Source: Bacteroidaceae bacterium
Lineage (GTDB): Bacteria; Bacteroidota; Bacteroidia; Bacteroidales; Bacteroidaceae
NCBI GenBank assembly: GCA_017458585.1
Contig: JAFTAJ010000030.1
Span: forward strand, 1-64,000
Direction of reading: 5' to 3'
DNA: 64,000 nucleotides
Under the pieces are notes generated by a model. It was not told the DNA's origin and did not search any database. It saw only the letters and a list, made by a program, of their open reading frames with translations. The translations under genes and the position numbers were made by a program. Shown here piece by piece: positions 16,596 through 23,202 of this stretch; positions within the stretch are counted from its first letter, which is position 1, and each line of letters opens with the position of its first letter.

Positions 16596-17172
16596 TGACG
16601 TGCTTATTCGCGAGGCACTGAAACGACGCAATGCCGAATTGCAGCATAAGCTTTCGGCCGACTTTGCCGACCGTGTCATGGCTCGCATAGAGGCTGAGAA
16701 GGTAGTGCCCTTCTTCCGTCGTCGTCCGGTGTGGCTCACGATGGCAGCGGCAGCAGCTATAGTAGCCATAGTCTTTGGACTCCTGTTTGCAACATCGCCC
16801 CTCGATAAGCCAACCATCGCAAAGGCCCCATCCGCCACAGCTGTCGGAGATACTACTACGCAGGTTATTAAGGAAACTCCGCGGCATCTCATTGCCGAGA
16901 CAAAGCCAGAGAAGCCTGTTGTGGCAAAGAGAAAAGCGAAGGTCGCTAAGGTAGCTGAAGCAACTGAAACTGCAAACGCCGAGTCTGACTACAAGCACAT
17001 GGAGGAAGTGCAGAAATACTCGGAACTGGCCATTGATGAGGCTGAGAAGGCAATTGCTATGCTCTGCACGAACCTTGACAAAGGCTTGGCATATATGGAG
17101 AATGCCGGCAACAACATACAACGGGTAAACAACAGCATCGAAGAATTTAGTAACAAACTTATTAATATCTAA
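16573..17172 (+). CDS. Putative anti-sigma factor, single-pass membrane protein
   Basis: 199 residues. A cytoplasmic N-terminus of about 50 residues (EALKRRNAELQHKLSADFAD) is followed by one transmembrane segment at about 54-73 (VWLTMAAAAAIVAIVFGLLF) and an extracytoplasmic Lys/Glu/Ala-rich region (PEKPVVAKRKAKVAKVAEAT) ending in a helical domain. No zinc-binding ZAS motif is present. The 23-nt overlap with the sigma gene and the topology suggest an anti-sigma or regulator role; this is inference from context. The DUF4252 gene follows after 5 bp. Confidence 0.72.
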   Translation: MKTPEEFNDVLIREALKRRNAELQHKLSADFADRVMARIEAEKVVPFFRRRPVWLTMAAAAAIVAIVFGLLFATSPLDKPTIAKAPSATAVGDTTTQVIKETPRHLIAETKPEKPVVAKRKAKVAKVAEATETANAESDYKHMEEVQKYSELAIDEAEKAIAMLCTNLDKGLAYMENAGNNIQRVNNSIEEFSNKLINI

Positions 17173-17177
17173 AAACA

Positions 17178-17648
17178 ATGAAAGCATTTATCACCAAATC
17201 AGTTATTGCTCTCGCCATGCTGGCATTCTGTGCCAAGGCCAGTGCACAAATCGAGTTCATCGAGAAGTATGAGAACGACAAGAAGGCCACCTATGTCTAT
17301 GTAGGCAAGGCAATGCTCAAACTCGTAGGCGCTAAACAATACTCAATAGTACCAGGCCGCGATATGAGCGCCATCGCTGACAAAATCAACGGCATTCAGA
17401 TTGTCACATCCGAAGATGCCGCCACCGTAGCTAAAATCCGCACCGATGTGGCAGAAGCCGTAAAGAAGTACGGCTACGAAGTGCTCATGAAAGCCAACGA
17501 GGAGGACACCAAGATGACCCTGTATTTCCTCCAGGACAAGAAAGAGAGCTACGTACTCATGTCCGTGGCTGAGGACGGGGGAGCCAACCTCATCGCCTTC
17601 ACAGGCACTTTCACCATGGACGACATAGCCAAAATGACACAACAATAA
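17178..17648 (+). CDS. DUF4252 secreted protein
   Basis: 156 residues. Signal peptide MKAFITKSVIALAMLAFCAKASA; mature part begins QIEFIEKYENDKKATYVYVG, with MLKLVGAK, IQIVTSEDAATVAKIRTDVA, MTLYFLQDKKESYVLMS and GTFTMDDIAKM. It is a clear paralogue of the protein at 15390 (shared QIEF-EKY start, YFLQ-K, GTFTM-D). Predicted to be periplasmic or surface located. Co-transcribed with the sigma and membrane-protein genes; the next gene is 12 bp away. Confidence 0.88.
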   Translation: MKAFITKSVIALAMLAFCAKASAQIEFIEKYENDKKATYVYVGKAMLKLVGAKQYSIVPGRDMSAIADKINGIQIVTSEDAATVAKIRTDVAEAVKKYGYEVLMKANEEDTKMTLYFLQDKKESYVLMSVAEDGGANLIAFTGTFTMDDIAKMTQQ

Positions 17649-17660
17649 ATCCGCTTCACG

Positions 17661-18122
17661 ATGAAAAAGACAATTTTCTTTTCAGCTATCCTTATCGCCA
17701 CCCTGACCCTTGGCAGCTGTAGCTCCAATCCCATCAAGATGCTCGGCGACATTGACGGTGTACATCATCTGCATATTCCCAGCTGGCTCCTTGCGGTCAC
17801 CGGCAGTACAAAAGATTTTGGAAAAGACTTAGAAGACATCAACCTGTCAAGCATACGTAATCTCAGAATTTATGCCGCTGACGACAAGAATGCTGCTGCA
17901 GCCTTGTATGACAAAGCCCGCAAGGTAGCCAAGGACAACGGCTATGAACTCGCGCTGAAAGCAAACGATGACGGCGATGAGGCGGCCATCTACGTCAAGC
18001 AGGACGGCAAACGTACCAGACTAATTATTGTAGGCGCAGAAAGTGGTGAAGAAACAGCAGTCGTTTCCTTGTCTGCCAAAATAAGTGCTGACGATCTCTC
18101 AAAACTAATCTCTATAGACTAA
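17661..18122 (+). CDS. DUF4252-like lipoprotein
   Basis: 153 residues. Lipoprotein signal MKKTIFFSAILIATLTLGSC with lipobox LGSC, Cys at 20. The mature part has the same design as the DUF4252 proteins: a G-V-H-x-x-x-I lead, a conserved middle INLSSIRNLRIYAADDKNAA, AIYVKQDGKRTRLIIVGAES and ISADDLSKLI. Function unknown; the lipid anchor would hold it in a membrane while its paralogues are soluble. Third structural gene of the sigma operon. Confidence 0.78.
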   Translation: MKKTIFFSAILIATLTLGSCSSNPIKMLGDIDGVHHLHIPSWLLAVTGSTKDFGKDLEDINLSSIRNLRIYAADDKNAAAALYDKARKVAKDNGYELALKANDDGDEAAIYVKQDGKRTRLIIVGAESGEETAVVSLSAKISADDLSKLISID

Positions 18123-18141
18123 CTAATCAGACTTCACAACA

Positions 18142-18624
18142 ATGAAAATCAAATTATCACTTTTTCTCGCAGCACTCCTGATGTGCCTGACGAGCACCAA
18201 TGCAAAGAGCCCCTTCGAAGAATTGAAAAAGATTAAGGGCGTGCAGTGCCAGCAGTTTGACGCTATCCCCGAAGGAGGCACCAAGATGAAGAATATCAGT
18301 ATCGGTAACGGCGACAACAATGAACTGGTGCAGACATTCGACCCTAAAGACATTATAATTCTTCTGACTGAAAAGCAGAAATCGATAGACAAGCTTTTCT
18401 CTAAAGCTAATGACATCTGCAAGCGAAACGCCTTCGAGTCTCTTATCAACGTAAACGACGGTGATGACAGGGTCAGGATTTATGCGCAGTTCGGTGACAC
18501 CCGCAGCACTATTGCGATCGTAGTGGCAGATGATGAGGACGGAGTAGTGCTGTCTGGAAATATCAAAGGCAACCGCGAAACAATCATGGAGCTGCTAAAA
18601 GGAAAAGTAACATTCACACACTAA
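18142..18624 (+). CDS. DUF4252-like secreted protein
   Basis: 160 residues. Signal peptide MKIKLSLFLAALLMCLTSTNA. The mature part (FEELKKIKGVQCQQFDAIPE, DPKDIIILLTEKQKSIDKLF, RIYAQFGDTRSTIAIVVADD) is more distant but keeps the DUF4252-like order of strand, conserved ILLTEKQ segment, helix, and paired strands. It is the last gene of the cluster, ended by a strong terminator at 18662. The assignment is by resemblance to its neighbours. Confidence 0.7.
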   Translation: MKIKLSLFLAALLMCLTSTNAKSPFEELKKIKGVQCQQFDAIPEGGTKMKNISIGNGDNNELVQTFDPKDIIILLTEKQKSIDKLFSKANDICKRNAFESLINVNDGDDRVRIYAQFGDTRSTIAIVVADDEDGVVLSGNIKGNRETIMELLKGKVTFTH

Positions 18625-18661
18625 ACTCTCGAACTTTCATGTTCACACACACTGTCTTTTT

Positions 18662-18691
18662 GCCGGAAATGAATTTTTCCGGCTTTTTTTT
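18662..18691 (+). terminator. Terminator of sigma/DUF4252 operon
   Basis: GCCGGAAA (18662-18669) pairs with TTTCCGGC (18676-18683), then TTTTTTTT. Confidence 0.9.
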
Positions 18692-18712
18692 CATTGCACC
18701 GCCGAAAAGTAG

Positions 18713-18720
18713 TAACTTTG
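18713..18720 (+). promoter_or_regulatory. -7 promoter element of glycosyltransferase gene
   Basis: TAACTTTG ends four bases before the ATG at 18725, implying an essentially leaderless transcript. Confidence 0.6.
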
Positions 18721-18724
18721 TAGC

Positions 18725-19855
18725 ATGAAAATCCTTTTGCTCGGCGAATACAGCAACGTGCACTGGACACTGGCCGAGGGACTCCGCGCCCTTGGCCATG
18801 AAGTGTGTGTAGTGTCTGACGGCGACCGCTGGAAGGGCTACCCCCGCGACATCTCCATCGTCAGGCGGTGGCGCACCTCAGCCAATCCTTTCAAGCGTGG
18901 CCTCGGCGCCGTGCTCTATCTGCTGCGACTGCTGTGGGTGATGCCCAGAATGCACGGCTACGATGTGGTGCAGATTATCAACCCCGTTTTCATCGACCTC
19001 AAGCCACAGCGCATCATGCCCTTCTATCGCTACTTGCGCCGCCACAACGGTAAAATCTTCATGGGCGCCTTCGGCATCGACAAATACTGGGTCAAGGCGG
19101 GCCTTGACTGCACCACCTTCCGCTACAGCGACTTCAATATCGGCAGCCAACTGCGCCACAATACCGACAACGAGGTTATGATACGTGACTGGCTCAACGG
19201 TCCCAAGGGAGAGCTCAACGACCGAATCGCTGCTGACTGCGACGGCATCATCGCAGGCCTCTACGAGTATTACGCGAGCTACAAGCCATACTTCGCTGAC
19301 AAACTGACGTTTATACCATTCCCAATTAATATCGGAAATATCACTCCCACGGTGCGCACAGCCACCGACGGAGTGGTGAAATTCTTTGTCGGAGTGCAGC
19401 GCGAGCGTAGCGTCTACAAAGGCACCGACATCATGCTCAGCGCCCTGCGCCGCGTGGAGGCAGCCCACCCCGACCATTGCCAGGTCACCGTGGTAGAGTC
19501 AGTGCCCTTCCAGCAGTACATTCAGCTGCTCAACCAAGCCCACGTTCAGCTCGACCAGCTCTACTCCTACACCCCGTCGATGAACGCCCTGCAAGCCATG
19601 GCGCAAGGCATGGTAGTAGTGAGCGGCGGTGAGCCCGAGAGCTACGCCATCATCGGCGAGCAGGAACTGCGCCCCATCGTCAATGTGCAGCCCGACGAGG
19701 ATGATGTCCACAGCCAGCTCCTCAACCTCGTGCAGCACCCCGAGCTCATCGAGCAGCTCTCACGCCAAAGCATCGAATACATACGGCGCCACCACTCCCA
19801 CACCGCCGTAGCCAAGCAATATGTCGAACTATATAATAAAACAATAAAACAATGA
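18725..19855 (+). CDS. GT4-like glycosyltransferase
   Basis: 376 residues. The GT-B pattern is visible: N-terminal MKILLLGEYSNVHWTLAEGL with GHEVCVVSDGD, a linker, then C-terminal domain VKFFVGVQRERSVYKGTDIM, VTVVESVPFQQYIQLLNQAH, VQLDQLYSYTPSMNALQAMA and GGEPESYAI with the acidic residue typical of retaining transferases. Sugar donor and acceptor cannot be told. It overlaps the GH92 gene by ATGA, so the two are coupled. Confidence 0.82.
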   Translation: MKILLLGEYSNVHWTLAEGLRALGHEVCVVSDGDRWKGYPRDISIVRRWRTSANPFKRGLGAVLYLLRLLWVMPRMHGYDVVQIINPVFIDLKPQRIMPFYRYLRRHNGKIFMGAFGIDKYWVKAGLDCTTFRYSDFNIGSQLRHNTDNEVMIRDWLNGPKGELNDRIAADCDGIIAGLYEYYASYKPYFADKLTFIPFPINIGNITPTVRTATDGVVKFFVGVQRERSVYKGTDIMLSALRRVEAAHPDHCQVTVVESVPFQQYIQLLNQAHVQLDQLYSYTPSMNALQAMAQGMVVVSGGEPESYAIIGEQELRPIVNVQPDEDDVHSQLLNLVQHPELIEQLSRQSIEYIRRHHSHTAVAKQYVELYNKTIKQ

Positions 19856-22095
19856 AAAAGACACTCACCCTAACTCTCACCCTCACCCTCACATTACTAA
19901 TTGTCAATTGTCAATGGTCAATTGTCAATGCCCAAGACCACACCTGCTACGTCAACCCCTTCATCGGCACTCAGATGGACGAGAGCGGAGCCCTCAGCGG
20001 CAGCACCTTCCCCGGAGCCACCATGCCGCAGGGAATGGTGCAGCTCAGCCCCGAGACCGAGAACTACGTGACCTACGACCCCTGCTGCGGCTACGACTTC
20101 GACCGCGACAGCATCTATGGATTCACCCACACACACCTCAGCGGCACTGGCTGCACCGACCTCATCGACATCAGCCTGATGCCCGTCAGCTGGACCGTGG
20201 AGCCCGCCGTGCTCAGCAAGGGCAACTTCGGCCAGAACTACAGTCATGCACAGGAAGGAGCAGAACCCGGCTACTACTGGGTGCAGCTGCAGCAGAGCGG
20301 CGTCAAGGTAGAGCTTAGCGCCACCGTCCACGCAGGCATACATCGCTACACCTTCCCGCAGGGCAAGCCCCAGACTGTGGTTCTCGACCTCGACCGCAGC
20401 ACATACCGCGGCGATGCATACTACAGCGGGCGTCGCGACTACTACATCATCCAGGGGCAGATGCGCCAGGTGGATGACCGCACCATAGAGGGCTACCGTG
20501 TCATCACCGGCTGGGCCAAGCTGCGCAAAGTCTATTTCCGCGCCGAGTTCTCGCGCCCCATCGCCAAGCGACTCCTCATGGACGGAGGCCGCAATGCCGG
20601 CAACAGTGACGTCATCAACGGACGCAGCCTTCGCGCCGCACTATCCTTCGACCCTGCCGACGGCGAGCAGCTCACCGTCAAGGTAGCCATCTCAGCCGTT
20701 GACAACCTAGGCGCACAGCGCAACATGCAGGCCGAAGCCTCCGGCTGGGACTTCGACACCTATCGCCGTGCAGCCCACGACACATGGGAGCAGCAGTTGG
20801 CATGCATCGACATCGAAGGCACCGACGAACAAAAGACTATCTTCTACACAGGCCTCTACCACGTGCTGATGCAGCCCAACACCATCAGCGATGTCGATGG
20901 CCGCTATATGGACACCAACTTCGAAATCAAGCAGATGCCCAAAGGACAGGCATACCACTCTACCTTCAGCCTCTGGGACACCTTCCGCGCAGCCCATCCC
21001 CTCTACTCGCTCATCGCCCCCGATGTGGCAGCACAGTTTGTGCGCGACATGGTGCTCCACCACCAGACCTACGGCTATCTGCCCATCTGGGACCTCTGGG
21101 GACAGGACAACTACTGCATGATAGGCAACCACGCTATACCCGTCATCTCCTACGCCATCCTCGCTGACATCCCGGGCATCAATGCCGAAGAAGCATACCG
21201 CGCCATGGTAGAGAGCAGCACTCGCTCACACCCCAACTCACCCTTCGAGCTCTGGGAGCAGTGTGGCTACATGCCTGACAACAAGCAATGGGCCAGCGTC
21301 AGCATCACCATGGAGCAAGCCTTCGACGACTGGTGTGTGGCAGCCGTAGCCAAGAAGCTCGGCCATCAGGCTGACTACGAGCGTTTCTTCAAGCGCAGCG
21401 AATACTACCGCAACCTCTTCGACCCCACCACCGGCTTCTTCCGTCCCAAGGACGACAAAGGCAACTGGGTGGACAAGTTCGACCCCCTCAGCTATGAGCA
21501 GTCGTGCTTCGTGGAGGGCAATGCATGGCAGTATATGTGGTTCGTGCCCCAGAATCCCCAGGGACTCATCTCTCTCTTCGGCGGCAAGGAGCCCTTCCTT
21601 AAGAAACTCGACGAGAACTTCACCCTCACAGCCACCAGCGGCGAGGTCAACGGCAACGCCAGCGGTTTCATAGGCCAGTATGCCCACGGCAACGAGCCAA
21701 GCCACCACACCGTATATCTCTACAACTTCGCCGGTCGCCCTGAGCGCACACAAGAGCTTGTAGACCAGGTGCGCCGTGAGTTCTACCGGGCATCACCCTG
21801 TGGCTATGCCGGCAACGATGACTGTGGCCAGATGTCAGCGTGGTACATATTCTCGTCACTCGGCATCTATCCCTTCAACGCAGGTGCCGCCGAGTATGTC
21901 ATCGGCACCCCCCTCTTCACCCGTGCCACGCTCCATCTCGCCGGAGGCAAGGACTTCACCATCAGCGCCCCCAACAAGACACCCGAGCGCATCCATGTGA
22001 AGGGTGTCAAGCTCAACGGTCAGCCCCTACCCGACTTGAAGCTCACACACCAGCAGATTATGGCTGGCGGCACGCTCGAGTTTAAGATGAAATAA
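19852..22095 (+). CDS. GH92 alpha-mannosidase
   Basis: 747 residues. GH92 enzymes are calcium-dependent exo-acting alpha-mannosidases, mostly alpha-1,2/1,3, secreted by gut Bacteroidetes to trim N-glycans and yeast mannan. Motifs: VNPFIGTQMDESGALSGSTF-like N-terminus, GATMPQGMVQLSPET, YGFTHTHLSGTGCTD, FYTGLYHVLMQPNTISDVDG, STFSLWDTFRAAHPLYSLI, and the family end GNDDCGQMSAWYIFSSLGIY. The signal peptide is odd: after (Thr-Leu)5 it continues LLIVNCQWSIVNA, encoded by TTGTCAATTGTCAATGG-type repeats (about 19896-19932) of the dispersed family, so the hydrophobic core is partly repeat derived. Confidence 0.93.
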   Translation: MKKTLTLTLTLTLTLLIVNCQWSIVNAQDHTCYVNPFIGTQMDESGALSGSTFPGATMPQGMVQLSPETENYVTYDPCCGYDFDRDSIYGFTHTHLSGTGCTDLIDISLMPVSWTVEPAVLSKGNFGQNYSHAQEGAEPGYYWVQLQQSGVKVELSATVHAGIHRYTFPQGKPQTVVLDLDRSTYRGDAYYSGRRDYYIIQGQMRQVDDRTIEGYRVITGWAKLRKVYFRAEFSRPIAKRLLMDGGRNAGNSDVINGRSLRAALSFDPADGEQLTVKVAISAVDNLGAQRNMQAEASGWDFDTYRRAAHDTWEQQLACIDIEGTDEQKTIFYTGLYHVLMQPNTISDVDGRYMDTNFEIKQMPKGQAYHSTFSLWDTFRAAHPLYSLIAPDVAAQFVRDMVLHHQTYGYLPIWDLWGQDNYCMIGNHAIPVISYAILADIPGINAEEAYRAMVESSTRSHPNSPFELWEQCGYMPDNKQWASVSITMEQAFDDWCVAAVAKKLGHQADYERFFKRSEYYRNLFDPTTGFFRPKDDKGNWVDKFDPLSYEQSCFVEGNAWQYMWFVPQNPQGLISLFGGKEPFLKKLDENFTLTATSGEVNGNASGFIGQYAHGNEPSHHTVYLYNFAGRPERTQELVDQVRREFYRASPCGYAGNDDCGQMSAWYIFSSLGIYPFNAGAAEYVIGTPLFTRATLHLAGGKDFTISAPNKTPERIHVKGVKLNGQPLPDLKLTHQQIMAGGTLEFKMK

Positions 22096-22108
22096 CCGCA
22101 AGTGAAAA

Positions 22109-22203
22109 TTGCCGCTTCGCTCTCGAGCCTTTTAACGTCAGACCGCGCCTAAAGAGCATCCTTGCTCTTTCGAGACGGCGCGACCACTGACAAGGCTCTC
22201 GCG
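22109..22203 (+). repeat. REP-like nested palindromic element
   Basis: Four nested pairings close onto a 4-nt loop: GAGCCTT (22125-22131) with AAGGCTC (22192-22198); GTCAG (22137-22141) with CTGAC (22187-22191); CGCGCC (22144-22149) with GGCGCG (22177-22182); AAAGAGCA (22151-22158) with TGCTCTTT (22163-22170). A second copy in reverse orientation lies at 63911-63990 with compensating base changes. Confidence 0.85.
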
Positions 22204-22225
22204 ATATTCTATTGAAGATTGAAAA

Positions 22226-23002
22226 TTGAAAACAAGTCTCACACTCTTCACACTAACGCTCTCACTCCTCTGCGCGTGCTCGTCAAGCGACAAAGGAGAG
22301 GCACGGCGCTCGCTCACTGTTGAAGTGAGCGAGCCTGCTATGGGTAGAGCTGACTCACTGCGCATCTTCCAGATGAACTATGAGAATAACCAATACATCG
22401 TAGAGAAGGAAGGCGGCACCTGGGGCTCACTGACATGGCCCAGCGGTGTGGGCGACGAAGAAAAGATAGATATCTATGCTTACAACAGTGGCATCTTCCA
22501 CTTCAACGAGGGCAATCCATACATCACCTTCGCTGCAGATGAACTGCTGCGTAGCCAAAAAGATTTGTGCGTCGCCACCCATAAACAGATAGCATACAGC
22601 GATGGCGACGGTGCTGTCGGCCTCCGCTTCTCGCATGCCTGTGCTATGGTGGGAGTGATGGTGAAGACCCCCTCCCCGCTCCCCCATGAAGGGGGAGTGC
22701 CTATCGTAAAGAGGGTGATGCTGCGGAATGTGAAGAAGGAGGGGAAGTACCATTACAACTCCATGCCACACTGGACAGACCTCAGTGGCGAAGGTGATAA
22801 CACGCTCACTACCAGCGACATAGTTCCGACTGGCAGTTACCAGCAGTTGCCGTGCGGTTACATCTATATTATTCCGCAGCGCAAGGATGGCGTCCTACTA
22901 GAGGTCAACTACACCGTTGACGGCACAGCCAAGACCAAGACATTCCCCCTTTCCGGCGAGTGGAAAGAGGGCAAGGAGGACAAGATATTCATTGAAATTT
23001 AG
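22226..23002 (+). CDS. Fimbrillin-family lipoprotein
   Basis: 258 residues. Lipoprotein signal KTSLTLFTLTLSLLCACSSS, then a FimA/Mfa-like pattern: DSLRIFQMNYENNQYIVEKE, IDIYAYNSGIFHFNEGNPYI, LRFSHACAMVGVMVK, VKRVMLRNVKKEGKYHY, and QLPCGYIYIIPQRKDGVLLE. Such proteins are fimbrial subunits or anchors exported by the lipoprotein route. There is no ATG: the frame opens with TTG inside an ATTGAAGATTGAAAATTG repeat and an in-frame stop precedes it. A CCCTCCCC...GGGGGAG fold-back is also carried in frame (about 22667-22698, coding TPSPLPHEGG). No usher or partner pilin is adjacent. Confidence 0.8.
   Translation: MKTSLTLFTLTLSLLCACSSSDKGEARRSLTVEVSEPAMGRADSLRIFQMNYENNQYIVEKEGGTWGSLTWPSGVGDEEKIDIYAYNSGIFHFNEGNPYITFAADELLRSQKDLCVATHKQIAYSDGDGAVGLRFSHACAMVGVMVKTPSPLPHEGGVPIVKRVMLRNVKKEGKYHYNSMPHWTDLSGEGDNTLTTSDIVPTGSYQQLPCGYIYIIPQRKDGVLLEVNYTVDGTAKTKTFPLSGEWKEGKEDKIFIEI
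22667..22698 (+). repeat. In-frame CTCCCCC...GGGGGAG fold-back
   Basis: CTCCCCC (about 22679-22685) and GGGGGAG (22691-22697) form a 7-bp fold-back around ATGAA inside the fimbrillin gene, coding Pro-Leu-Pro-His-Glu-Gly-Gly. It resembles intergenic fold-backs near 1907, 25720, 27275 and 30920. Confidence 0.7.
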
Positions 23003-23026
23003 GATTATCCCACCCTTAGAATGACA

Positions 23027-23058
23027 AAATCCACTCTCGCATTTACGAGAGTGGATTT
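23027..23058. terminator. Bidirectional terminator between convergent genes
   Basis: A perfect 13-bp stem, AAATCCACTCTCG with CGAGAGTGGATTT, around a 6-nt loop, between the fimbrillin gene and the minus-strand surface protein. Confidence 0.8.
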
Positions 23059-23075
23059 CTGTATTTATGCCCTAA

Positions 23076-23159
23076 ACGCGCACGGGATTAAATCTGACGC
23101 GCACGGGATTAAATCTGACGCGCACGGGATTAAATCTGACGCGCACGGGATAAGATTTG
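23076..23159 (+). repeat. Four tandem 21-bp units
   Basis: Four copies of a 21-nt unit, ACGCGCACGGG followed by ATTAAATCTG; three are identical and the last has ATAAGATTTG. It lies between convergent genes just past the terminator. Confidence 0.95.
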
Positions 23160-23202
23160 ACGCGGTCGCGTTTATTTTTATCGCCGAGGGCAGGTGAAGA
23201 TT

